Shown here in pieces: positions 1 to 7,852 of a DNA stretch of 64,000 nt; positions within the stretch are counted from its first letter, which is position 1, and each line of letters opens with the position of its first letter. The notes under the pieces are model-generated. The model was given only the letters and a program-made list of their open reading frames with translations. It was not told the DNA's origin and ran no database searches. Source of the DNA: Verrucomicrobiia bacterium (GTDB taxonomy: Bacteria; Verrucomicrobiota; Verrucomicrobiia; Limisphaerales; DASXHY01); NCBI GenBank assembly GCA_035629175.1, contig DASPIL010000107.1, forward strand, positions 62,001 to 126,000, written 5' to 3'. Made by a program: the position numbers and the translations under genes.

Positions 1-2
1 TG

Positions 3-1772
3 TACATGGAACGCATGCGTGCGTGCGGCATTGCATTCGGTGAAATCCCTGTCAGCGGCTTTTTTTGGCGGACCGTTTCATCAATGGAGAACCCGATGGA
101 TTACGTCTCGAGTCTCTGCCTCACGTTCGAACAGGCAAACCTTGATTTTGCGCGCCACTTTTCGCGCGGGTTTGCGCGGGTGGGCGACCGTGACACGGCA
201 GCTCTGCTCGAGAGGATTTATCGTGATGAAATCGGCCACGTGGCTTACGGGTTAAAGTGGTTCCGGCGATGGAAAAATCCCAACGAGAGCGATTGGGACG
301 CATTCTGCCGGCAATTGAAGTTCCCGCTGTCGCCGCAGCGCGCGAAGGGTTTTTCGCTGAACATTGAAGGCCGCCGCGCGGCGGGTCTCGATCCCGAGTT
401 CATTGCGAGGCTGGATGTCTTCGCGCAATCAAAGGGCCGAACACCGAGCGTGTTCCTGTTCAATCCTCATGCTGAGGCGCAGATCGCTCACGGGAAAACC
501 TTCAATCCGAACCGCGCGCAACAACAGCTGGCGCGGGATCTGGAGACTCTTCCGCAATTCCTTTGCCGGGAAGACGACATCGTCCTCGTCTCGAAGCAGC
601 CCTCAGTTCAATTCCTCAGTTCGATCAAACAAGCCGGATTCAGCCTGCGCGAATTTTTTCTGACATCGAAACTCCGGTCCGCGGGAGACGGCGATTCCGG
701 TCTCGCGAACCGCAAACTGGGCAGGCTGCGTCCCTGGGCTTGGTCGCCGCACTGCGTGGAATTGTTGCGTCCTTTGTCCGCCAATGTGACCGCCGAGAAG
801 CGGACCCTGGAGCAGCGATTCAATAGCGATGTGGCACGGCTTTTCTCCAAAACATGGAGCGCGGAATTCCTTCGCAAATTTCTGGATCATCGGAACGATC
901 CCATGCTCTGCGAATCCCATGTTGCAGGCCGCGCGGTGACGGACCTGGAGGGCGCGTTGGAAGCGGTGGAATCGATCCGAAGCCGCGGACATCAGCGTGT
1001 TGTCGCCAAGGAGGCGTTCGGACTGGCGGGTGGAAATGCTTTGCGGTTCTTTGAACCTGAAATCAGCACAACACAACGGCGATGGCTGGAGAAGGCACTC
1101 ACTGCCGGGCGTAAGGTTGTGGTTGAACCGTGGCTGGAGCGGGAGGTTGATTTTTCATTGCAGCTTGAGATGAATGACGACGGGCTCAAGCTCTGCGGCT
1201 ACACGGGTTTGATCAACGATGCCAGGGGTCAGTTCCAGGCGAATTGGGCGGAGTCGCACCATCACAAGCGCATCCCCGCCGCCGTGGTTTCACATTTTCC
1301 CGGTTTTCCCGACATTTCCCGGCGAATGCTCGACATCTTCGCTGATCTGTGCCGGCAACTCGAAGATGAGTTGCGTTGCATCAATTATCGCGGTCCGATT
1401 GGCGTCGATGCCTTTGTGTATCGTGATGCATCTGGAACATGCCGCCTGAAGCCGGTTGTGGAGATCAATCCACGTTATACCATGGGCAGGCTGACGGTGG
1501 AGTTGATGAAACAGAGCTGCCCTGGAAGCGCCGGGTTATTTCGGATCGTGAACCGCCGCGGCCTTGAGGCGTCGCGGTGCGACAGTTTTCCAGCATATGC
1601 GGCAGAGATGCGGAAGCGTTATCCGCTGCAGTTGGAGGGCGGCCCCGTGGCGCGCATCCGGGAGGGCGCTGTGGTTCTCAACGACCCTGCGGCCGCGGAA
1701 TCCTTCCTGGCGATTTTCCACGTGAACCGATCCCTGGGAATTCTTTTGCAGGATTTCTCAAAACAGCATTGA
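3..1772 (+). CDS. DUF455 ferritin-like domain fused to ATP-grasp-like domain, 5' truncated by window edge
   Basis: The reading frame is open at the window edge, and the first Met (base 6) sits inside the DUF455 signature (MERMRACGIAFGEIPVSGFFW), so the true start lies upstream. The N-terminal ~130 visible residues are ferritin-like DUF455, with a YRDEIGHV segment (about residues 72-79) supplying the usual E..H metal-ligand pattern. After about residue 145 a second domain begins (RTPSVFLFNPHAE). Its C-terminal half looks ATP-grasp-like: VVAKEAFGLAGG, then EPWLEREVDFSLQ, then VVEINPRYTMGR, where E-x-N is the typical Mg-binding pair. DUF455 proteins are diiron or ferritin-like with no settled function, and an ATP-grasp partner suggests ATP-dependent ligation of an unknown carboxylate. 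The next gene, a small secreted protein, follows after 32 bases. Family calls are firm for DUF455 and moderate for ATP-grasp. Confidence 0.75.
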   Translation, partial: YMERMRACGIAFGEIPVSGFFWRTVSSMENPMDYVSSLCLTFEQANLDFARHFSRGFARVGDRDTAALLERIYRDEIGHVAYGLKWFRRWKNPNESDWDAFCRQLKFPLSPQRAKGFSLNIEGRRAAGLDPEFIARLDVFAQSKGRTPSVFLFNPHAEAQIAHGKTFNPNRAQQQLARDLETLPQFLCREDDIVLVSKQPSVQFLSSIKQAGFSLREFFLTSKLRSAGDGDSGLANRKLGRLRPWAWSPHCVELLRPLSANVTAEKRTLEQRFNSDVARLFSKTWSAEFLRKFLDHRNDPMLCESHVAGRAVTDLEGALEAVESIRSRGHQRVVAKEAFGLAGGNALRFFEPEISTTQRRWLEKALTAGRKVVVEPWLEREVDFSLQLEMNDDGLKLCGYTGLINDARGQFQANWAESHHHKRIPAAVVSHFPGFPDISRRMLDIFADLCRQLEDELRCINYRGPIGVDAFVYRDASGTCRLKPVVEINPRYTMGRLTVELMKQSCPGSAGLFRIVNRRGLEASRCDSFPAYAAEMRKRYPLQLEGGPVARIREGAVVLNDPAAAESFLAIFHVNRSLGILLQDFSKQH

Positions 1773-1804
1773 GTCCGTTTGAATGCGGATATATTTCTAG
1801 CTGC

Positions 1805-2272
1805 ATGCATCGTCCGTGTTCCGCTTTCCTGCTGTTACTCTTCCTGTGCGCGGCTGTTGCAACCCCGGCACGCGCGGCAGAGGGTCGTGTGATGAAGGTG
1901 CTGCCGCACCTGCTCGATAATGACGGACGGCACACGCTTGCGCCGAGCCTTTATGATCGGGACGCCTATCAGGCGCACTTGCGGCAACACACGAACCTGA
2001 TCTCGGGGATTCGGTTTGACGTGCATTGGAAACTGAAGGGGCCGCAAACCGCGCCTGTGCTGTTGCGCCTGGAATTGCGCGGGGCAGCACGGGGAAATCT
2101 TCCGACGCGAACGATCCTTGAAACGGCGGTGAAGCCGTCGTTCTTCAGGCGCTGGACTTCACTTCCACTGTTGGGGGAAGATTACACGCAATTCGGGGAG
2201 GTGACGGCCTGGAGGGCGACCTTGTGGGAAGGCGACGTTTTGTTGGGCGAACATAAATCATTCCTATGGTAA
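1805..2272 (+). CDS. Small secreted protein of unknown function
   Basis: This 155-residue protein begins MHRPCSAFLLLLFLCAAVATPARA, a standard Sec signal peptide with a likely AxA cleavage after residue 24. That is why the Met at 1805 is preferred over starts further upstream that overlap the previous gene. The mature part is mixed and rich in beta-type residues (GIRFDVHWKLKG, VLLRLELRGAARG, WRATLWEGDVLLGEHKSFLW) and looks like a single small beta domain. I recognise no family. Its last seven bases overlap the start of the following HDED-domain gene, which implies translational coupling. It probably acts in the periplasm or cell envelope together with that protein. Confidence 0.7.
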   Translation: MHRPCSAFLLLLFLCAAVATPARAAEGRVMKVLPHLLDNDGRHTLAPSLYDRDAYQAHLRQHTNLISGIRFDVHWKLKGPQTAPVLLRLELRGAARGNLPTRTILETAVKPSFFRRWTSLPLLGEDYTQFGEVTAWRATLWEGDVLLGEHKSFLW

Positions 2273-3741
2273 TTCGAAACTGCACCTTCGGGTTCGTGGC
2301 CGCCGTTGCGCTGCTGACACTTTCTTCCAGCGCGCTGCCCGTTTACCAGATTGGCCAGAAGGCCGATCAGGAGATCAAAACGCCCGTTCCCCTCGTCGTG
2401 GTGGACTTGGAGGCAACGGAAGCGCTGAAGCAACGGGAGGCGCAGCGCGTTCCCGTCATTTACCGCTACTTGCCGCACGGCATCAGCGAAGTGGAAGCCG
2501 CTTTCCGCTCAACGTTCGATCGAACCCGATCGAACTTCCTTGATGCGGTTGAAACGCGGTTCGGTGCGCGGACTCTGCCTGACTCTGAGCTTCTGTCGCC
2601 CGCCTTCCAGCGTTTCCTTGGCGAATTCCAAAAGCAGAACGTGCTATCCCCGGTCGGTCCGCAACTGGCCCGCGTTTGGGTGCAGGGGCAGGCCGATGCC
2701 GAAATTGCAAACGCGATGATCGCGCCGTTGCGCGCTGCCATGAAGCAATATGTGCGGCCAGACACGGCGCCGCAGGATATCTGGGTCGGTTCCACAATTC
2801 GTCTGATCTCGGTGGCCGACAATGAAACAGTAACGGCCAAACTTGCGAATGAGCGCGGGATCAATGTGGCCAAGACGAACTTCATCTCTGTGTCACGAGC
2901 CAAGGCCGAGCTCCTGAATTCGTTTCCGGCGGAGGAACGGACGATGGGCCGGTATGTATCGTCTTTCATCAAACCCAACTGCGAAATGGAAGCAGAACTC
3001 ACCCGTGCGTTGCGCGAGGAACGCACCGGCGGGCTGTTGATCGCGGATCGCTATGAACCCGGCACGGTGCTCGTCCGGCGCGGTCAGGAAGTGGATCGAA
3101 AAATCAAGGCCGCCCTGGATCAACTGGCCGAAAAAACAGAGATTCAAACGCCTTTGGAACGACCGGCGCAATCAATTGTTCCCGCAGTCGCCGCCCCCGA
3201 AGCCGTGCAGGACCTGAAACCTTGGCTGTGGGCCGGCGGCACGGTTGCGGCGCTGTTGCTCTTCATCCTCATTACCTCACGCCCGCGCCGCACACCGGAA
3301 ATGGACCTGATTCCCTATGCGCGGCTGCCTGTGGCGTCAGTTCCACTTGAGACTCCCGCAGAGCAAGCCTGGCGGGAGCGGGCCCTTCAGGCGGAACAGC
3401 AGGCTGCCAAGGCGCAGGCTGCCGTACGTTCCGGGGTGATGTCGCAGCTGGCCGGCTGGATGGCGTCGCATTTCACCCAAAAGCTCGTGAGTCAACGGAC
3501 TGAGATGATGGATGCGCATCGCCGCGCGGCCGTTGAGGTCGCGGAGCTGGAGGCGCGCCTCGAGAAAATCCAGGCGCCGCTGCAGGAGCGGCTGTCAGCC
3601 TACGAAACGCGGATCGCGGAACTGGAAAAGGAGTTGTCGGTGAAGGATGCGGAAAACCGCCAGCTTATTCAGGCCAAAATCCAGATCATTCGCAAGCAAC
3701 TCGAGATCGAGCGCGACAAGCATCGACTGGAATTTAACTGA
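2266..3741 (+). CDS. Membrane protein with detached 7TMR-HDED extracytoplasmic domain and C-terminal coiled coil
   Basis: The 491-residue product has a signal or anchor at about 1-24. A region at about 25-310 then matches the 7TMR-HDED family, the extracytoplasmic N-terminal domain of PgpH-type c-di-AMP phosphodiesterases. Telltale segments are YQIGQKADQEIKTPVPLVVV, EATEALKQREAQRVPVIY, FIKPNCEMEAELTRALREE and the late RRGQEVD. One membrane helix follows at about 323-345 (PWLWAGGTVAALLLFILITS). The C-terminal ~130 residues are a charged coiled coil (ETRIAELEKELSVKDAENRQ). The seven-helix bundle and HD phosphodiesterase domain of full PgpH are absent, and the coiled coil runs to a clean stop, so this is not a simple truncation. 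It may sense something outside the membrane and signal or scaffold through the coiled coil. The start overlaps the upstream gene by 7 bases. Confidence 0.75.
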   Translation: MVIRNCTFGFVAAVALLTLSSSALPVYQIGQKADQEIKTPVPLVVVDLEATEALKQREAQRVPVIYRYLPHGISEVEAAFRSTFDRTRSNFLDAVETRFGARTLPDSELLSPAFQRFLGEFQKQNVLSPVGPQLARVWVQGQADAEIANAMIAPLRAAMKQYVRPDTAPQDIWVGSTIRLISVADNETVTAKLANERGINVAKTNFISVSRAKAELLNSFPAEERTMGRYVSSFIKPNCEMEAELTRALREERTGGLLIADRYEPGTVLVRRGQEVDRKIKAALDQLAEKTEIQTPLERPAQSIVPAVAAPEAVQDLKPWLWAGGTVAALLLFILITSRPRRTPEMDLIPYARLPVASVPLETPAEQAWRERALQAEQQAAKAQAAVRSGVMSQLAGWMASHFTQKLVSQRTEMMDAHRRAAVEVAELEARLEKIQAPLQERLSAYETRIAELEKELSVKDAENRQLIQAKIQIIRKQLEIERDKHRLEFN

Positions 3742-3753
3742 GCGAGGAGGGGG

Positions 3754-3776
3754 AGCGCACGGCAGGTGCGCTTTTC
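3754..3776 (+). terminator. Intrinsic terminator after the HDED-domain gene
   Basis: A perfect 7-bp stem AGCGCAC/GTGCGCT (3754-3760 and 3766-3772) with a 5-base loop is followed by TTTC. It begins 12 bases after the stop codon of the HDED gene and closes the transcription unit starting upstream of the window. Confidence 0.6.
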
Positions 3777-3916
3777 AAAGGGTTTTTGATCGGGGACAGA
3801 ATCATTGAAAGTTTTGGCAACTTGCTCCGTATTACGGCGTCGAGTCGCCATAGGATTCCTGAGGGGCGATGGTACCCGTGGCCGCAGGGTCTGAAAAGGA
3901 GCGGCGGCTTTTACAA

Positions 3917-4114
3917 ATGCGCGTGTTATTGCAGAACGGCGAGACGGGAATGTTCTACATTCGCGAAGGCGAATGGGATTCTGACGTGAAGCGGGCTCTG
4001 AACTTTCGCACAGCCCGCGCGGCGGCGGAGATGGCTTACCGGTTGTGGGTCCCCAAAGCCCGGGTTTATTACGCCTTTCCCGATCCCAGCCGGAATTATT
4101 CGGATGTTGTCTGA
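3917..4114 (+). CDS. Small conserved-looking protein (65 aa)
   Basis: The protein starts MRVLLQNGETGMFYIREGEW and ends shortly after a VYYAFPDPS segment. Small proteins of this general pattern (MRVLLQ..., then F..A..F..., then a short beta strand) are familiar from Verrucomicrobiota, where they are annotated as hypothetical. That is why the Met at 3917 is preferred. An in-frame ATG at 3869 with a purine-rich GAGGGG just upstream would add 16 residues and cannot be excluded. No signal peptide or membrane helix is visible, so it is probably cytoplasmic. It ends 9 bases before the stop of the convergent TPR gene. Function unknown. Confidence 0.55.
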   Translation: MRVLLQNGETGMFYIREGEWDSDVKRALNFRTARAAAEMAYRLWVPKARVYYAFPDPSRNYSDVV

Positions 4115-4123
4115 CGCAGCCGA

Positions 4124-5152
4124 TCAGCCGGCTTGCGACACGCTGTGCTTCAATTCGTGCACCGTTTTCTCCTGCGTCCGCAATGCCATTTCATAGCATT
4201 CGACCGCTTCCCCATAGCGTTCCATGCGGTTGAAGAGCCCGCCTTTGTACAGATAGGCAATTGTCAATGAACTGTCCGCCGCAATGGCCTGGTCGTAACA
4301 GGCGATCGCTTCGTTGAGCCGGCGGAGTCTCTCCAGGGCGGCGCCCTTCTTGACGAGCGCCTCGGCGTTATCTGGCTCGTGAACGAGCACCTGGTCAAAT
4401 ATTTCCGCGGCGGCCTCGGGCTGATCTTCATCGAGCAACTTCTGGCCGCGCTCCATCAACTCCCGCGCAGACCCGGGTTCGGCGGCAACTGCTTCCGCAT
4501 TCAGCTGAATGGCTTCGAGATCTGGCTCGCGTTCCACGGCAAGTTGCTCGGGCGCCGGAGCCAGCGGAACTGCCGCGGCGCGTTCAAGCTCAAGAATCCG
4601 CTTCTCAAGTCGTTCAACCGCGCTCAACAGCCGGCTGTTGGAGAAGTCCACAGGCGCCTGTGCAGGCTCGCCTGCCGGAAGTTGCAAGCGGTTTGACCCC
4701 TGCAATGCAAGCGAGCGATCCAGATTGAGTGCAGACGTCATCTCAGCCATGCGATGGACCGTTCGCCATTGGAAATAAGCGGTGACGGCCACAGCGAGGA
4801 AGCTCAACGCGGCAAAGCTTCCGAGAACATACACCAGGAATTTCGCCTCATCGGCGCGCTGCGCAGAGAGCTTTTGGTCCAGGTCGCGCACCTGCTTTTC
4901 CAACTGTTCCGCATTCTGGACGCGTGCCTGCTCGGCTTCGACGCGCGTCCGCTCGATGGCGAGCTGCGCGTCGTGAATCTGCTGCTGCAGTTGCAGGTAT
5001 GCGCGAAGAGTCTCGTTGGAGGTGGAGGATTCCGACGCGATTTCCGGCAGGGGTTCGACAGGGTGTGTGATCGCCTCCTCAGATTGGCCTCGCGCGTGGG
5101 CCAGCATCAGGATGGCGATCGAAAAGAAGGCCGCGCAGTTCCAGGTTCTCAT
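4124..5152 (-). CDS. Membrane-anchored TPR protein with coiled coil
   Basis: The 342-residue product starts at the Met at 5152, which gives a signal or anchor sequence (MRTWNCAAFFSIAILMLAHARG). A heptad-like Gln/Glu-rich coiled coil follows (about 44-100), then a clear membrane helix (about 104-128, FLVYVLGSFAALSFLAVAVT) and a short second coiled coil (about 175-195). The C-terminal tetratricopeptide repeats occupy about 228-325 (ELMERGQKLLDEDQPEAAAE, NAEALVKKGAALERL, AYLYKGGLFNRMERYGEAVE). TPRs bind protein partners; none can be named here. An upstream in-frame Met (5251) would put an unlikely basic extension before the signal. The gene is divergent from the GH43-like gene. Confidence 0.7.
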   Translation of the reverse strand: MRTWNCAAFFSIAILMLAHARGQSEEAITHPVEPLPEIASESSTSNETLRAYLQLQQQIHDAQLAIERTRVEAEQARVQNAEQLEKQVRDLDQKLSAQRADEAKFLVYVLGSFAALSFLAVAVTAYFQWRTVHRMAEMTSALNLDRSLALQGSNRLQLPAGEPAQAPVDFSNSRLLSAVERLEKRILELERAAAVPLAPAPEQLAVEREPDLEAIQLNAEAVAAEPGSARELMERGQKLLDEDQPEAAAEIFDQVLVHEPDNAEALVKKGAALERLRRLNEAIACYDQAIAADSSLTIAYLYKGGLFNRMERYGEAVECYEMALRTQEKTVHELKHSVSQAG

Positions 5153-5404
5153 GGTGAATGGTTCTCGACTGGGAGCGAGCTTGAGGCGAGCTGGATTTGT
5201 TGTCAAGAAAGGCGCGTGCACCACAACTCGCAGGGCCAAAAAGTACCACACCAGGAGTCCTGTTGCGGCGAAAATCAGGCCATTGGTGGAGGCTCGAGCT
5301 TTGAAAATTTTCCAGCGCGCCGCTGTCCCAGGGTTGCAATTTCATCAGTCCAGACTTCATTGTGTCACCCAGCCTGGCAACAACGCCCGGCAAGCAATAC
5401 TTCT
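5153..5404. other. Divergent intergenic region between TPR and GH43-like genes
   Basis: These 252 bases separate two divergent starts and must hold both promoters. I see no convincing -35/-10 pair, operator palindrome or small gene. In-frame extensions of both flanking genes run into it, but they precede clear signal peptides and look non-coding. Confidence 0.4.
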
Positions 5405-6370
5405 ATGAAAACAATTTGTCTCCTTCTCGCGTTCCTGGCGGTCGAAGTCTTTGCAGCCGACAGCGGTTTTCTTTTTGTCACCTTCAAGGGTGAGCAAAGT
5501 CCGATGACCGAACAGGTTTATTTTGCATCAAGCCGCGACGGCCGGAACTGGAACGCACTCAATGGCGGCGAACCCGTGCTCGTCAGCGCGCTGGGCGAAA
5601 AAGGCGTGCGCGATCCCTATCTGCTGCGCTCGCACGATGGCCATCGGTTTTACCTCATCGCCACCGACCTTTCCATCAACCTCAATCGGAATTGGAAACG
5701 CGCGGTGGAAGCCGGCAGCCGCTCCATCGTTATCTGGGAATCCACCAACCTCGTGCAATGGTCCGAACCCCGGCTGGTGCGGGTGGCGGCGGAGGACGCG
5801 GGCTGCACGTGGGCGCCTGAAGCGATTTACGACGAGGAGGCGCGCGACTACCTCGTTTTCTGGGCGTCAACGACCCGGCGCGATGAATTCCGCAAGCATC
5901 GCATCTGGGCCGCGCGAACAAAGGATTTCCAAACGTTCGGCGAACCGTTCGTTTATATCGAGAAGGCCGCAACCGTCATCGACACAACGATCGTCCGCAG
6001 CGGAACGAACTACGTGCGATTCACCAAGGATGAACAGTCAAAGGGAATCATCATGGAAGCCAGCGAGAAGCTGATGGGACCGTGGCGGGACGTTCCCGAT
6101 TTTTCGCTGAAGGATCTTCGCGGGTATGAAGGGCCGGAGTGTTACCTGGTGGAACCCGCATCGGAGGGCAAGCCGCCCACGTGGTGCCTGATTCTGGATC
6201 ACTACAGTCGCGGTCGCGGCTACCAGCCTTACGTCACCCATGACCTCGCGGGCGGGCAGTTCAATGCCGGCGAAGGTTTTACCTTCCCGTTCCGATTCCG
6301 CCACGGATCCGTACTGCCGATCAGCAGCGCGGAGCTGGCTCGCGTGGAGAAAGCTTACGCCCGCCCCTGA
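5405..6370 (+). CDS. Secreted glycoside hydrolase, GH43-like five-bladed propeller
   Basis: This 321-residue enzyme starts MKTICLLLAFLAVEVFA, a signal peptide that fixes the start at 5405. The body shows the GH43/GH32-like propeller pattern. It has GVRDPYLLRS (candidate base Asp70), SIVIWESTNLVQWSEP, TWAPEAIYDEEARDYLVFWA (Glu139) and DTTIVRSGTNYVRF. A late YEGPECYLVEP holds a candidate acid Glu, followed by DHYSRGRGYQPY. GH43 enzymes are mostly alpha-L-arabinofuranosidases, beta-xylosidases or exo-galactanases; which one applies here cannot be read from sequence. The XylR-type regulator follows 44-83 bases downstream, suggesting they are controlled together or that this is a regulator-linked enzyme. 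A 7-bp inverted repeat (6358-6364 with 6373-6379) overlaps the stop codon but lacks a T run. Confidence 0.75.
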   Translation: MKTICLLLAFLAVEVFAADSGFLFVTFKGEQSPMTEQVYFASSRDGRNWNALNGGEPVLVSALGEKGVRDPYLLRSHDGHRFYLIATDLSINLNRNWKRAVEAGSRSIVIWESTNLVQWSEPRLVRVAAEDAGCTWAPEAIYDEEARDYLVFWASTTRRDEFRKHRIWAARTKDFQTFGEPFVYIEKAATVIDTTIVRSGTNYVRFTKDEQSKGIIMEASEKLMGPWRDVPDFSLKDLRGYEGPECYLVEPASEGKPPTWCLILDHYSRGRGYQPYVTHDLAGGQFNAGEGFTFPFRFRHGSVLPISSAELARVEKAYARP

Positions 6371-6453
6371 TTGCGGGCGAGGCAGGCGTTGCACCGTTTG
6401 ATTCGACTTCAACAATGAAGCGTGGCATTGCGTTCGCACTGCCACCACGTCGT

Positions 6454-7638
6454 ATGAGCAAACAGCTTCCGAGGGTTGCGCTGCTGATAGAGAGTTCGCG
6501 TAATTATGGGCGCGGCATCCTTCGCGGCATTGCAAAGTACGTGCACACCAACGGCCCGTGGTCCTGCTTCACGCAGGAGCGGCAGCTTCACAGCGGGATA
6601 CCCAAGTGGCTCAAGCAATGGAAGGGCGATGGGATCATTGCGCGCATCGAGGACCCGCGTACAGCGCGCGCGCTGCGGAACCTCGGCTACCCTGTCGTCG
6701 ATGTTCTCGGCAATGCGAGGTTTCCGGGGATTCCGTTTTTCGACACCGACGCAAAGGCTGTTGCGAGGCTGGCGGGGAGCTTTTTTCAGCGCGCGGGCTT
6801 CAATCACTTCGCCTATTGCGGATACAAGGGGATTCCCTTTTCCGATCGGCGGCAGGCGGCATTTGCGGAATATCTGGCGGCGCACGGGCAGCAGCTCGCC
6901 GTGTTCGCGCCGCACACCCCCGGCCGGTTGCGCGCACATATTCAAGCGGTGGAGCAAAGCGGACTGGGAGCCGAACCCGCGATTGCCGAATGGCTTCACA
7001 AGCAGCCGCGTCCCCTCGCGCTGTTTGCCTGCAATGATATCCGCGCGCAGCAGGTGCTCAACGCCCGCCGCGAACATCGCATCAAGGTGCCTGAGGAGGT
7101 TGCAGTGATGGGCGTGGACAACGACGATGTCCTGTGCAGCCTTTGCGAACCCGAGTTGAGCAGCATCGAGCCGGATACTGAACGACTGGGATACGAAGCA
7201 GCGGCTCTTTTGGACCAAATGATGCAGGGCGCGAATTCCGCGGCGGGACATGTGCAGATCGCGCCGGTCGGGATCGTTGAACGCGCGTCAACCGACGTGG
7301 TGGCCATTGAGGATCCGATCACCGTCAACGCCGTGCGTTTCATTCGCGACCACGTGGGCGAGGGAATTGCGGTGAAGGATGTGATGACGCACGTCAAGCG
7401 CTCGCGCACGGACCTGGAGCAGCGGTTCCGCGTCTGGTTGAAAGGGAGCGTGCGCGCCGAAATTTTCCGGCGGCGAATGGACCGTGTTTGCGCGCTGTTA
7501 CAGCAAACCAGCCTGAACCTCGATGAGATTGCCAATCGCTCCGGGTTTTCCACCTCCGCCCACCTCTGCCGCTGCTTCCAGAAGCAGTTCCGCCAGTCCC
7601 CGACGGAGTTCCGGCGTTCGTGTAAGAATAGACAATAG
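6454..7638 (+). CDS. XylR-type AraC-family transcriptional regulator with LacI-like sugar-binding domain
   Basis: The N-terminal ~270 residues resemble the XylR/LacI periplasmic-binding fold: RVALLIESSRNYGRGILRGI, GDGIIARIEDP, GYPVVDVLG, FFQRAGFNHFAYCG, LALFACNDIRAQQVL and EVAVMGVDND. The C-terminal ~100 residues are an AraC-type double helix-turn-helix (VKRSRTDLEQRFRVWLKGSV, LDEIANRSGFSTSAHLCRCF). Such proteins bind a sugar in the N-domain and activate catabolic genes. The Met at 6454 leaves six residues before the first beta strand, as usual in the family. A Met at 6415 would add 13 residues, and neither has an obvious ribosome site. Candidate targets are the adjacent GH43-like gene and the carbohydrate operon at 13.6-34.7 kb. 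Confidence 0.85.
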   Translation: MSKQLPRVALLIESSRNYGRGILRGIAKYVHTNGPWSCFTQERQLHSGIPKWLKQWKGDGIIARIEDPRTARALRNLGYPVVDVLGNARFPGIPFFDTDAKAVARLAGSFFQRAGFNHFAYCGYKGIPFSDRRQAAFAEYLAAHGQQLAVFAPHTPGRLRAHIQAVEQSGLGAEPAIAEWLHKQPRPLALFACNDIRAQQVLNARREHRIKVPEEVAVMGVDNDDVLCSLCEPELSSIEPDTERLGYEAAALLDQMMQGANSAAGHVQIAPVGIVERASTDVVAIEDPITVNAVRFIRDHVGEGIAVKDVMTHVKRSRTDLEQRFRVWLKGSVRAEIFRRRMDRVCALLQQTSLNLDEIANRSGFSTSAHLCRCFQKQFRQSPTEFRRSCKNRQ

Positions 7639-7639
7639 G

Positions 7640-7657
7640 ATTGGCAAGACTGCCAAT
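7640..7657 (+). terminator. Stem-loop directly after the regulator stop codon
   Basis: A perfect inverted repeat ATTGGCA/TGCCAAT with a 4-base loop begins one base after the TAG stop of the XylR-type gene. There is no T run, so it could be a Rho-assisted end, an mRNA stabiliser or an operator rather than a classical terminator. The remaining 195 bases to the next gene show nothing else I can support. Confidence 0.4.
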
Positions 7658-7852
7658 TGCCGGCACGCCATGTTCTGCGGCATGGTGGACTGCAGAAACC
7701 GGCAGGTGTTCACCACGTGACGCGGTGCCGGCGACGAAACGATCCTGAGCCAATGCGTCATCCCACCTCCACCGTTCATGCCCTCCGTCAGCGTTTGATG
7801 AACCGCGGGTGACCTTCGTTCGGCTGCGCCAGATCAAATCTCAACACAACCT

